The notes beneath the pieces were generated by a model. It saw only the letters and a list, made by a program, of their open reading frames with translations. It ran no database searches and was not told the DNA's origin. A program made the translations under genes and the position numbers. DNA of 38,000 nt, from NCBI GenBank assembly GCA_031275645.1, contig JAISOL010000048.1, forward strand, positions 1-38,000, given 5' to 3'. This document shows, one piece after another, positions 1 to 8,039 of this stretch (position 1 is the first letter of the stretch; each line of letters begins with the position of its first letter). The DNA is from Deltaproteobacteria bacterium. GTDB taxonomy: Bacteria; Desulfobacterota; Desulfovibrionia; Desulfovibrionales; Desulfovibrionaceae.

Positions 1-70
<70 letters not shown>

Positions 71-101
71 AAAAATCAGGCCGAAAACGTTGCTTTCAGC
101 C
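71..101 (-). terminator. Probable intrinsic terminator downstream of the GT2 gene
   Basis: Read on the minus strand, GGCTGAAA pairs with TTTCGGCC (one G-U pair) around a short loop, and five T residues follow two bases later. The position is about 200 bases beyond the glycosyltransferase stop codon, just before the GT repeat. It probably ends that transcript. Confidence 0.45.
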
Positions 102-299
102 CGTTTTTCAATCTTTTCCCAAGGACGGAAAACCCTTTGCATACTCATTCCAATGCCGCTCTGAAACAGGAGTTCAGGCTCACGCCGGGAAAACGCGCGC
201 AATAGTCACACTGGAGGACAGATACCCGATTGCTGGGAAAGAGGCAAGAAGCTCAAGGAAAGAATTTTCCGAAAACGGCGGCGGTCCGCGCCGATAATC

Positions 300-1343
300 T
301 CAGGAGGACGTATTCCCGCTTTCTGTCGTTGCCGGCGACATGAAGCCGGCGCGGGGCTGCAACATGCCCTGGCAATCCTGGCCGCTTCTGGCCATGAGGC
401 TTTTCAGCTCGGCGATGAAATCTTTCGTAAAGACTTTGCGGTCTTTACATTTTTGCAGGCGCGCATTTACTTTTTGGGCGCAGAGATCGAGATACTTTCT
501 GAATTCGACATATTCCTCCCTCTCAATCAGACTTACCCGGCAATTTTCGTCAATATCCGTAACCTCGTAACGCTTCAGCGGCTTCCAGGATCTTATGCAT
601 AAATTATACAGGCAATCGTTTATGGTGAACAAACCCGTCCCGCCTCCCTCCGTTTTGAAAAGACGCCTGTGCTCTTTTGTTTTATCCACATTTCTGGCCA
701 TATATGTATCATTGGAATCATTTTTCCCAAGATCGACAAAAAAATCTTGGGCAGAGTAGTAATATTGAGGAAAGCCGGCGCAATTCATACGTAAACCGTA
801 ATCTCCGTCTTCGGCGCCGTAAAGGCCGTAATCCTCGCTCCAATAACCCAGCGCGTCAGACACGGCCCTGGGGATGAGTATGGCCTGTCCGGCCAGGTTG
901 GTCGTGCAGATGCCGAGAATGCCGTCTTCCGTATGCAGAGCGCCGGGATTTTTAACAAGCGTTTCCGGGTCGGCGCCGCCCAGAGTGGATACAGGATCGC
1001 CGTGACGCCAGAGCCGGAAGAGCTTCAGCAGCCATTGGGGATCAGTCATGACAGTATCGTTGTCCAGCTTCATGTAGAAGGGCGCCGGGGTCATTTCCCA
1101 GCCTATGTTCGCCGCGCAGGATATGCCCATGTTCCGCGGGAGCAGAAACAGATGATCTATGAGTCCGCCCTCTTTGAATTCGAGGAGGCGCCTTACCAGG
1201 GCCTGTTCGCTGCCGTTATCCACCACCGTGACTTCAAAGGGAATCTGTCTGGAGGACTTGCGCAAGGCCAGAAGGGCCTTCTGGGTGGCTTCATAGCGGT
1301 TGAACACGGGCATGGTAATATTTACCGCAGGCGCTTCGCTCAT
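300..1343 (-). CDS. Glycosyltransferase family 2 protein
   Basis: This 347-residue protein has a GT-A fold glycosyltransferase domain in its first 220 residues or so. The N-terminal strand (NITMPVFNR, from residue 8) and VTVVDNGS (from residue 38) form the nucleotide-sugar binding start of the family. KLDNDT, with DND at 94-96, is the metal-binding DxD-type motif. A GAEDGDYGLR segment near residue 200 matches the acceptor-side ED motif of GT2 enzymes. There is no signal peptide or membrane segment, so it should act in the cytoplasm, probably on lipopolysaccharide or another surface glycan. The C-terminal 120 residues are not recognised. The ATG has AAGGA about 8 bases upstream. It stands alone, divergent from the EF-hand gene. 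Donor and acceptor cannot be told from sequence. Confidence 0.85.
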   Translation of the reverse strand: MSEAPAVNITMPVFNRYEATQKALLALRKSSRQIPFEVTVVDNGSEQALVRRLLEFKEGGLIDHLFLLPRNMGISCAANIGWEMTPAPFYMKLDNDTVMTDPQWLLKLFRLWRHGDPVSTLGGADPETLVKNPGALHTEDGILGICTTNLAGQAILIPRAVSDALGYWSEDYGLYGAEDGDYGLRMNCAGFPQYYYSAQDFFVDLGKNDSNDTYMARNVDKTKEHRRLFKTEGGGTGLFTINDCLYNLCIRSWKPLKRYEVTDIDENCRVSLIEREEYVEFRKYLDLCAQKVNARLQKCKDRKVFTKDFIAELKSLMARSGQDCQGMLQPRAGFMSPATTESGNTSS

Positions 1344-1487
1344 GGTGTCATCCTTTCCGGAGCGGACGAAAGTTCAAGGCCGGTTTCGAAAATATAGTCC
1401 TAAGCCGGGAAATCGGCAACACCGAAGGCGCAGGGGCGGAAGGACGCCGCGTGGCGCGCCTCCGGACGGAAGGCGGATGTGACCTTG

Positions 1488-1505
1488 TTGGCATTTTTTT
1501 TGCTT
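1488..1505 (+). promoter_or_regulatory. Sigma-54 (RpoN) promoter for the EF-hand gene
   Basis: The sequence TTGGCATTTTTTTTGCTT has the -24 element TTGGCA and the -12 element TTGCT with exactly six bases between TTGGCA and TTGC. This gives the diagnostic GG-N10-GC spacing (GG at 1490-1491, GC at 1502-1503). It points at the EF-hand gene, whose start is 66 bases downstream. Transcription from it would need an NtrC-type activator bound further upstream; no clear activator site was identified. Confidence 0.65.
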
Positions 1506-1569
1506 GCCTGTGTTGAGATGGAAAATTTTTCCATAACCCGAATCCGCACAAGGCGGAACAGGAGGCTTT

Positions 1570-2181
1570 ATGAGCATCAGCGCCTTATCCTCAGCAGATT
1601 CCTCATATTGGGAGGAAATTTTAAGGGCCTCGGCAACAACCAAGGAAGCGAAAAAAACAGAGAACAGCAGCAGCCTTGCCGAGACGCTGTTTTCCAATCT
1701 TGATGCCGACGGCAGTGAGGGCATATCGCTGGAAGAATCCGGCCTGGATCAAGAGACCTATGATGCCCTGGATACGGACAAAGACGGAAGCGTATCCCTG
1801 GCTGAACTGGAAAACGCTCTGGAGCTGCAACGCTCCGCCCTCTTGACTCGCACGAAGATCGCGGGCGGGGAAGAGCAGGCTTTGCCGTTCTCTGAATCGG
1901 ACGAGGACGGAAGCGGCGGCGCAAGCCAGGCCGGGGCGGAAAGCAGCCAATCCGTCTTTGACTCCATGGATACGAATCAGGACGGAGTCGTATCGGCCGA
2001 AGAACTGGCGGCGGCGCTGGCGCAGCAGCAATTTCAGTCCGGCGGGTCTGAATCCTCGGGCGTAGACACGGCCCGGAAATCCAAAGATTTTCTGTCGTCT
2101 CTGGCCAGCCGCGCCTATAATTCCCTTATGGAGGCAATGCAGCGGACAAAAACGGATCAGGCCCTCGATCTCAGCGCGTAG
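1570..2181 (+). CDS. EF-hand calcium-binding protein
   Basis: This 203-residue acidic protein has three well-formed EF-hand loops: residues 45-56 (DADGSEGISLEE), 68-79 (DTDKDGSVSLAE) and 134-145 (DTNQDGVVSAEE). Each has Asp at position 1, Asp or Asn at 3, and Glu at 12. A degenerate fourth acidic loop lies near 108-119. The spacing of the first two is that of a paired EF-hand. The N-terminus is Ser/Ala-rich without a convincing signal peptide, and the C-terminus has a short amphipathic helix. It is probably a calcium sensor or buffer; partner and location are unknown. The ATG follows AGGAGG with a four-base gap. A sigma-54 promoter lies just upstream, so it is probably induced as part of an RpoN-dependent response rather than made constitutively. 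Confidence 0.85.
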   Translation: MSISALSSADSSYWEEILRASATTKEAKKTENSSSLAETLFSNLDADGSEGISLEESGLDQETYDALDTDKDGSVSLAELENALELQRSALLTRTKIAGGEEQALPFSESDEDGSGGASQAGAESSQSVFDSMDTNQDGVVSAEELAAALAQQQFQSGGSESSGVDTARKSKDFLSSLASRAYNSLMEAMQRTKTDQALDLSA

Positions 2182-2221
2182 AAATGCCGCCCTCACGGCC
2201 GGTAGCGCCTGAGACGCGTTT

Positions 2222-3760
2222 TCAATCCGAAAAGGTGTCGGCGTTGCCGCGCAAGTTTCCACGCCTGCGGGCGAGGGCGGAGTTTCCGCGGGAATTCTGA
2301 GCTGGCGCCGGCACCAAAGCCCGTCTGCGGCGATCTCCGGAGCGGAGGCGCCGCGCGTTTTTCGGGTTCCGGTCTTTTCCCGCGCCTTTGGCGGCGAAGG
2401 GAGCTTCCATGCCGGGGGGGACTTCCATTTCCGGCCCGTCGAATCCCTGCTCCTTTTCCAGGAGCATTTTAAACAAAGCCGAGGCAAGCTGCAGGGGAGC
2501 GGTCTGTTCATCCGTCAGGGCCGCGAGCATGAGTTCGTGCGGATCTATTTTTTTCGAGTCGCGCCAGGCTTCGCGCATGTTCTCCACCCTGGCGCGCAAC
2601 TCGTCCAGAAGGCGTCCCGTTTTGAGCTCATTCATCTCGCGGCGGGTGGGCAAGCCGGCCTTGCGTATTACAGCGCGCGTGTAACGCATTATATCCCGCA
2701 ATTTGTATTGCTCGCGCGGGGTGACAAAGGTCAGGGCCAGCCCGCCGCGCCCCGCTCTGCCGGTACGTCCGATGCGGTGGACGTAATTTTCCACGTCAAG
2801 GGGGATGTCAAAATTGATCACCAGATCCACATCATTGACGTCCAGTCCGCGCGCGGCCACATCCGTGGCGATCAGAAGCTCTGTCTCGCCGTTGCGGAAG
2901 CGGTTCATCGCCCGGTCGCGTTGCGCCTGGTTCAGATTGCCGTGCAGAGAATCGGCCTGGTATCCCCTGGCCAGCAGTTTGGTGGCGAGTTCGTCCACTC
3001 CCAGTTTGGTGGAACAAAAGACAATGCTCTTGCGGCTTTCCCTGCTTTCCAGAAGCAGACAGAGAGCCTCGTTTTTCTGGTGCGGATATACCTCATAGTA
3101 GAATTGCTCGATGCCGGGGACGCTGATTTCCTTGCGGGCAATCCTGATGATTTCCGGTTCCCGCAGGTAGGTCCGGATCAGTTCCAGGATATTCCGGGGC
3201 ATGGTGGCTGAAAAGCAGACCTTCTGGCATTCCGGGGCCGCGGCCTTGAGTATGCGCTCAATATCCTCGCGAAAACCCATATCCAGCATCTCGTCGGCTT
3301 CATCCAGCACCAGCAGGTTCAGGGCGGAAAGATCGAGGGTTTTGCGCTCCAGATGATCCAGCAGCCGGCCCGGAGTGCCCACCACAATCTGCGCGCCCCG
3401 GCTCAAGGCCCGGAATTGGCGATCCAGCGGTTGTCCGCCGTATATGGGCAATATGCTCAGCCCGCGCGTCCGCGCGGCCAAGGCGCTGATGTCTTCCGCC
3501 ACCTGCATGGTCAGTTCGCGGGTGGGACAAAGCACCAGAGCCTGGGTATTCCTGCTGCCCCGGTCGATTTTTTCCAGCAGGGGAAGCCCGAAAGCGGCGG
3601 TTTTTCCTGTGCCGGTACGCGCCTGCCCCACCAGATCTCTTCCGGCCAGGATGGGCGGTATGCTCAGTTTCTGGATGGGCGTGGGTTCTTCAAAACCCAG
3701 ATCCGCCACGGCTTCAAGCAAATCTTCGGACAGGGCGAAGGAAGAAAAGGCTGATTCCAT
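2222..3760 (-). CDS. DEAD-box ATP-dependent RNA helicase
   Basis: This 512-residue protein carries the full DEAD-box helicase set: Q motif region (F-x-x-PTPIQ, about residues 23-30), Walker A ARTGTGKT (47-54), PTREL, GTPGR, DEAD (about 152-155), SAT, and the C-terminal motifs ATDVAARGLD and HRIGRTGRAG. It unwinds or remodels RNA duplexes in the cytoplasm, typically in ribosome assembly, mRNA decay or cold adaptation. The last 90 residues or so are basic and Arg/Gly/Pro-rich, suiting RNA binding, as in CsdA/DeaD-like proteins, but a DbpA-like RNA-binding domain is not evident. The ATG has GGAG six bases upstream and lies 14 bases after the preceding gene's stop, so it is probably the last gene of the minus-strand operon. 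Exact subfamily (DeaD or RhlE) is left open. Confidence 0.95.
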   Translation of the reverse strand: MESAFSSFALSEDLLEAVADLGFEEPTPIQKLSIPPILAGRDLVGQARTGTGKTAAFGLPLLEKIDRGSRNTQALVLCPTRELTMQVAEDISALAARTRGLSILPIYGGQPLDRQFRALSRGAQIVVGTPGRLLDHLERKTLDLSALNLLVLDEADEMLDMGFREDIERILKAAAPECQKVCFSATMPRNILELIRTYLREPEIIRIARKEISVPGIEQFYYEVYPHQKNEALCLLLESRESRKSIVFCSTKLGVDELATKLLARGYQADSLHGNLNQAQRDRAMNRFRNGETELLIATDVAARGLDVNDVDLVINFDIPLDVENYVHRIGRTGRAGRGGLALTFVTPREQYKLRDIMRYTRAVIRKAGLPTRREMNELKTGRLLDELRARVENMREAWRDSKKIDPHELMLAALTDEQTAPLQLASALFKMLLEKEQGFDGPEMEVPPGMEAPFAAKGAGKDRNPKNARRLRSGDRRRRALVPAPAQNSRGNSALARRRGNLRGNADTFSD

Positions 3761-3774
3761 GTAATCTCCATGAC

Positions 3775-4305
3775 TCAGGCCAGACGGTCGGCCACAAGCC
3801 CGCTCAGGCGCCGCAACAGGGCGCCGGCTTCTGTTTCTTTTAACAAAATTCCGTCCGGCAGACGGATGAGATAATATCCGGCAACCCGGTCGGCGCGTTC
3901 CTGCTCCAGGCCGCCAAATACCTCCAGATCAAAATTTTTTACATCCCATTCCAGGATAAAGCTCTCGCTGATCTGTTCCGGCGGATTTACGGAGGCATAA
4001 TCCAGAAACAGCCTTATTTTTGATCCCTCGTCCTGCAGGCGCATGCTTCCCCGGCTCGCTCCCTCCGGCAGGGCCGCGATCATTTCGCGCGCCCCTTCCG
4101 CCACCGGACGCAGACGTTCCGTTTTTAAACGGAGCAATCTCTCCACGGCGGCCTTGCTTTCAAGTTTGGCGGCCCGGCGTCTGCCTATTTCCCCCAGAAG
4201 CATCTCCGCCGGGGCGGCCTTGTCCGCCCTGTTCCGGATATGGTTCCGGAGCAGCCAGCACAGAGCCAGGACGACAGCCAGACCCAAGATTAAATTTATG
4301 TGCAT
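3775..4305 (-). CDS. Membrane-anchored protein of unknown function
   Basis: This 176-residue protein starts with one hydrophobic segment (residues 4-19), followed at once by basic residues (RNHIRNR). This suits a type of anchor that leaves the rest in the cytoplasm. A charged, helical, possibly coiled stretch (about 30-75) precedes a more globular C-terminal half that looks like mixed beta and alpha structure. No catalytic motif was recognised. It sits 14 bases upstream of the helicase gene and 50 bases downstream of another membrane protein gene, all on the same strand, suggesting co-transcription. Function is unknown; it may be a lineage-specific protein. Confidence 0.7.
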   Translation of the reverse strand: MHINLILGLAVVLALCWLLRNHIRNRADKAAPAEMLLGEIGRRRAAKLESKAAVERLLRLKTERLRPVAEGAREMIAALPEGASRGSMRLQDEGSKIRLFLDYASVNPPEQISESFILEWDVKNFDLEVFGGLEQERADRVAGYYLIRLPDGILLKETEAGALLRRLSGLVADRLA

Positions 4306-4355
4306 GTTTCCGCCATCCGGATTTTATGATTAGTGAACTTTTCAGCGCGGGTTCG

Positions 4356-4859
4356 TCAGCCGAAAGAGTTGAGCTCTGAACTTTTGGAAGGCGCCAGGAG
4401 CAGCAGCAAAAGCCATGCCAGCCAGAGGACGGCGAAAAAATCGCCCAGTTGCGAGGGCAGGTTCGCTCCCCCCATGCTTTCGAGATAGGGGAGTTCAAAC
4501 ATGTGAAAAATCGACCCCAGGCCTCGCCCCAGAAGGAGCAGTAAAAAGGGCCAGTCCAGTTGCGCCGGGAGTCCGGAATCACGCAGGCGCTTGAGGCGCA
4601 GACGCCGCGTGCACAGGGCCAGAAATAAAAAAAGCGCCCCCACGCCTGTGTGCTGTATATTATTGTAAACCAGGCCGGGCAGGTTCATATCCGCCAGAAA
4701 AGAAACCAGGGCGCGTAAAAGCAGGGTGTAAACAAGACAGAGAACGGCTGCCGCAAAAAGATTCACAAAAAAGCGTGAACGGCCCATGCGGCCGTATCTG
4801 GCCGTAAAATCACGCTTTCTGTTCTTGAGAAAGGTTTTGATTGTCTCTATTCCTGACAT
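4356..4859 (-). CDS. Small integral membrane protein, DUF805-like
   Basis: This 167-residue protein has about four hydrophobic segments: roughly residues 30-55, 66-82, 103-118 and 138-156. The cytoplasmic loop RLRLKRLRDSGLP is the type of RL-x-D-x-G motif seen in small DUF805 family inner membrane proteins, but the rest of the match is weak. Function is not known for that family. The start lies about 53 bases downstream of the alanine racemase stop, in the same direction, so it is probably in the same operon. An inner-membrane location is a safe inference; a role is not. Confidence 0.65.
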   Translation of the reverse strand: MSGIETIKTFLKNRKRDFTARYGRMGRSRFFVNLFAAAVLCLVYTLLLRALVSFLADMNLPGLVYNNIQHTGVGALFLFLALCTRRLRLKRLRDSGLPAQLDWPFLLLLLGRGLGSIFHMFELPYLESMGGANLPSQLGDFFAVLWLAWLLLLLLAPSKSSELNSFG

Positions 4860-4912
4860 GGATCCTATGATATACTATTTGCGGGACGGGGGCAAATCCG
4901 CCGTTTCTCTCC

Positions 4913-6271
4913 TCAGCCGTGGAAAAAATTTTTTTTGTTCCGCCCGAGATTGCAGAAGAGCTCATAAGAAATGGTTCCGGCCCGCAGAGCCAGATCTTCG
5001 GCGCTGAGAGCCTGCCCCGGAGGAGCTTCCTGCCAGACTCCCCCGGAACTGCGGCTGGAGGAGCCCAGAAGGCAGGCCCAGTCTCCGGGAGCCACCGGGA
5101 GACTGGCGCCGTCAGGCGCGCGGGGAACTTCCACCGCCAGCATCTGCATGCATACCCGACCCAGGATGCGGGTTCTGCTTCCGGCCAGAATAACCTCGCC
5201 CGCTCCCTGTCCGGGATTGGAGAAAATTCGGGGCACGGCGTCGGCGTATCCGGCGCGCAGTATGGCGATACGCATATCTTTTTCCGCCTTGAAGGAGGAG
5301 CCGTAGCTGACGCCGCTGCCGGCGGCTATATCCCGCAGCTCCAGCACCGGAGCCAAAAATTGCATGACCGGTTTCAGTCCGGCCCCCAGTTTCTCCAGGC
5401 TGCTTCCCCGGAAGGGGTTGCTCCCATAGAGGGCTATGCCGGGCCGGTGAGTCAGGAACGGCGGCGGAGCGGAAGGGCAAAGGCTATTTATATTCAGCAG
5501 GGCGGCGCTGTTGCACATGGAGCCGCCCAGTTCCGGCCGCAGGGCGCGGGCGCGGGCCAGGAGATCCAGAAAAATCCCGGCCTGTTCTCTGGTACTCTCT
5601 TCAGCCTCCGCTTGATCTGCCGAGGAAAAATGCGTGCACAGCAGTTCCGGCCGCAGTTCACGCCGCTTGAGGATTTCATTCAGGACCGGCAGCAGGGCGT
5701 CCGGCCGGAGACCCAGGCGGTTCATGTCCGTATTCAGTTTTACAGCCACACCCAGCGCGGCCGCGTTTTTTGGGGAACCACGCCGGAGGGGAGGGGAGGA
5801 CAGGGCTTTTTTTACCTGCCCGGCCAGAAGAGACGGCTGATCCGGACGGTGCAGGAGCACGGTCAGGTTGTGGCGCAAGGCCAGGGCTGTTTCTTCATCT
5901 TCGGCCGAGCCCAGGAGAACCAGGATTTTAGCTTTCCGGCCCTTTTCAGGCGAGGCGGCGCGCAGAGCCAGACGCAATTTTACCGCTTCTTCCACCGTGC
6001 CTACGCCGAAAGCCTCCGCGCCGGCGCGGAGCAGGGCCGTGCCCGCGGCTTCCAGCCCGTGCCCGTAGGCGTCGCTCTTGATGACGGGCATGATTGCCGG
6101 CCAGTCGCGGCCCGCGGAGGGAGAGGAGAGACTGCCGGCCAGAGGGTCGGCTTTTTGCAGCAGCCGGTAATTATGGAGCAGGGCGTCCAGATGAATCAGC
6201 AAAAGGGGAGCATTGCCCGTCAGGAAAGCCGCTTTTCCGGACTCAGGCGGAGAGTTTTCCGGCCCGGTCAT
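4913..6271 (-). CDS. alr: Alanine racemase
   Basis: This PLP-dependent enzyme converts L-alanine to D-alanine for peptidoglycan. The PLP lysine is K65 in PVIKSDAYGHG, and the second catalytic base is the Tyr in GVSYGSS (about residue 323). RPGIALYG and GYADAVPR are further family signatures. At 452 residues it is longer than the usual 360-390; extra sequence lies at the N-terminus (about residues 1-20), around 45-58, and in loops near the C-terminus. The ATG at 6271 is preferred because it overlaps the upstream thioesterase stop as ATGA; an in-frame TTG at 6292 would add seven residues but lacks support. One oddity: the usual Met-Asp of the GRVCMD motif is Met-Gln here (Q376). The two genes are translationally coupled. 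Confidence 0.93.
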   Translation of the reverse strand: MTGPENSPPESGKAAFLTGNAPLLLIHLDALLHNYRLLQKADPLAGSLSSPSAGRDWPAIMPVIKSDAYGHGLEAAGTALLRAGAEAFGVGTVEEAVKLRLALRAASPEKGRKAKILVLLGSAEDEETALALRHNLTVLLHRPDQPSLLAGQVKKALSSPPLRRGSPKNAAALGVAVKLNTDMNRLGLRPDALLPVLNEILKRRELRPELLCTHFSSADQAEAEESTREQAGIFLDLLARARALRPELGGSMCNSAALLNINSLCPSAPPPFLTHRPGIALYGSNPFRGSSLEKLGAGLKPVMQFLAPVLELRDIAAGSGVSYGSSFKAEKDMRIAILRAGYADAVPRIFSNPGQGAGEVILAGSRTRILGRVCMQMLAVEVPRAPDGASLPVAPGDWACLLGSSSRSSGGVWQEAPPGQALSAEDLALRAGTISYELFCNLGRNKKNFFHG

Positions 6272-6678
6272 TTGAAGGCGGCTCTGAACCAATCCGGCAC
6301 CGGCACGGGACGGCCTTCACGGTTGACCAGGGCGTGTTCCGTGGAACCGTCGGCATGGACGAAGCTTTTGTCCAGATTGTAAATCTCGTAGACAAAATTG
6401 AAGGAAGCGCGTCCCCAACGGTTGATGGCCGCGCGAACCCAGATCTGGTCGTCGTAGCGGACAGGGCGGCGGTAGCGGCATTCCGCGCGGCGCACAGGAG
6501 CGAAAAAACCTTTGGCTTCCACCTCTTTATAGGTTATGCCGTTGCTACGGATATATTCATTGCGCGAACGCTCAAAAAGATGCAGATACTCGGCATAGTA
6601 AAGAACAGACATGGCATCGGTCTCGCCGTAGGATACGCGATGGGCCAGCCAGACATCCTGTTCCGGAAAATCGCTCAT
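6268..6678 (-). CDS. YbgC-like acyl-CoA thioesterase (4HBT hot-dog fold)
   Basis: This 136-residue protein is the size of a single hot-dog fold thioesterase. The N-terminal signature reads YGETDAMSVLYYAEYLHLFE, corresponding to the YxDTDxxGxVYxxxYxxxxE motif of the YbgC/4-hydroxybenzoyl-CoA thioesterase group, with the catalytic Asp in ETDA. The usual Gly before the Val is Ser. Such enzymes hydrolyse acyl-CoA or acyl-ACP in the cytoplasm, often near the membrane; the substrate here cannot be assigned. YbgC usually sits with tol-pal genes, but none are seen here. The ATG follows a strong CAGGAGGTAG ribosome site. It is the first gene of the minus-strand operon and overlaps alr by four bases. 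Confidence 0.85.
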   Translation of the reverse strand: MSDFPEQDVWLAHRVSYGETDAMSVLYYAEYLHLFERSRNEYIRSNGITYKEVEAKGFFAPVRRAECRYRRPVRYDDQIWVRAAINRWGRASFNFVYEIYNLDKSFVHADGSTEHALVNREGRPVPVPDWFRAAFK

Positions 6679-6779
6679 GGACTACCTCCTGTGAACTTGT
6701 TCGGGACAATCTTACCTCAGTCCGGAGGCAAAAACCAGTCTGAAATTGGTCTCCGCCGGTTGCGGATTGGAAGATGGGC

Positions 6780-7973
6780 ATGAAATTCGCCCGCGCCGTA
6801 TGCGCTTTCGCCGGTCTGGCGCTTTTGCTTCTGCCCGGCTGCTCCTCCGGGGAGCCGGACGCGCGTCCTTACGCTTCCAGATACGCCGGGGTGGATAATT
6901 TGCGGCTGGAAACCCTTACCAGAGCGGAAGCCAGAGAATTGGCCCTGGAACTTTCCCCCCGGGCGCAGGGATTGCGGAGCTGGAAGGATTTGTCCTTTGC
7001 CCTGAAACAGAGTCTGGACTATGTGCTCTCCCGTCCCGAGGACGGAAACGCCCTGATCCTGCCGGGACGGAATCCGCTGCGCCTTGATTGGAGGGATTTG
7101 CGCTTCGGCCTGGAGCGTCTGCTGGAGATACTGCCTTACCTGGATATAAACACCGGACTCCTGGCGGATGAATTCATCTGGCTGCGCCTTTCGCCTGAAT
7201 TCGGCTTTACCGCCTACTATGAACCCACTTTGGAGGTGGATTACCAGCTCGGCCCCATATATCGCTATCCCCTTTATGCGCCGCCTCCGGATATGAAGCC
7301 GGGCGTCCCTTACCATGATCGGCGCGCCATAGACCGCTGGAAGGTTTTGTCGGGACGCGGCCTGGAAATAGCCTGGGCGCGGGATATGCTGGATGTGTTC
7401 TTTTTGCAGATTCAAGGTTCCGGACGCCTCGTTTTTACCGACGGGCGCGAAAAGTATGCGCTTTACGCGGGCAAGAACGGCCACCCCTATGTCTCTTTGG
7501 GCCGGGAATTGCTGGACAGAGGCCTTCTCTCGCCGGATAGGGCGAATATGCCCGGCATCCGGGAGGTTTTGGCCGCAAACCCGGAACAAATGGAAGATCT
7601 TCTGGCCCTGAACCCTTCCTATGTTTTTTTTCGTCTGGAAAACTCGGGGCTGGTGGGCGGCATGGGGCGTCTGCTCACGCCGGGAGTCAGTCTGGCCGTT
7701 GATCCGGCGGTCTTGCCCTATGGTTCCCTGCTTTTTTTTCAGACCGTTCTGCCTGACTCCTCCGGCGGGCATACCCGCGATTTTCGGGCTCTGGGCCTGC
7801 CTCAGGACAGAGGCGGAGCCATCAGGGGGCGGCGCGTGGATCTCTTTCTGGGAGGTGGCGAACAAGCCGGACACGTGGCCGGCCACCTGAACAGCGAAGG
7901 CGTGGTTTATCTGCTTCTGCCGGTGAGCGGGGGATCTTTCACCCGTGATTTCAGAGAAGCTTCAAGACCTTGA
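6780..7973 (+). CDS. mltA: Membrane-bound lytic murein transglycosylase A (lipoprotein)
   Basis: MltA cleaves the glycan strand of peptidoglycan to form 1,6-anhydromuropeptides. The N-terminus is a lipoprotein signal (hydrophobic run ending LLPGC, then SSGEPD), placing it at the outer membrane or periplasmic leaflet. The MltA domain includes GFTAYYEP, VFFLQIQGSGR and the C-terminal 3D segment. In that segment QDRGGAIRGRRVDLFLG matches the E. coli QDVGGAIKG..FDIYQG region; the Asp in VDLF corresponds to the catalytic Asp. Start choice: an ATG at 6774 lies two codons upstream, but the 6780 ATG is better placed after GGAAG. It is the first gene of a plus-strand run and is divergent from the thioesterase-alr operon, so two cell-wall genes share one intergenic region. 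Confidence 0.92.
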   Translation: MKFARAVCAFAGLALLLLPGCSSGEPDARPYASRYAGVDNLRLETLTRAEARELALELSPRAQGLRSWKDLSFALKQSLDYVLSRPEDGNALILPGRNPLRLDWRDLRFGLERLLEILPYLDINTGLLADEFIWLRLSPEFGFTAYYEPTLEVDYQLGPIYRYPLYAPPPDMKPGVPYHDRRAIDRWKVLSGRGLEIAWARDMLDVFFLQIQGSGRLVFTDGREKYALYAGKNGHPYVSLGRELLDRGLLSPDRANMPGIREVLAANPEQMEDLLALNPSYVFFRLENSGLVGGMGRLLTPGVSLAVDPAVLPYGSLLFFQTVLPDSSGGHTRDFRALGLPQDRGGAIRGRRVDLFLGGGEQAGHVAGHLNSEGVVYLLLPVSGGSFTRDFREASRP

Positions 7974-8039
7974 AGCGCGTATCCGTTGCGGAGAGGTCCG
8001 GCAGCCTTCCGCTCAAATCTGGTCTGATGGAGAAAAGTA

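Noticed and set aside
1374-1724. Small minus-strand frames between the GT2 and EF-hand genes
   Set aside because: They overlap the sigma-54 promoter and the start of the EF-hand gene and resemble no protein.
4919-6382. Long open frame on the plus strand opposite alanine racemase (487 codons)
   Set aside because: It mirrors alr on the other strand, has low-complexity Gly/Gln/Arg-rich sequence and no family features. It is a shadow of GC-rich codon usage.
7974-8039. T-box or other leader before tyrS
   Set aside because: The 66-base spacer is too short and shows no T-box sequence or antiterminator/terminator pair.
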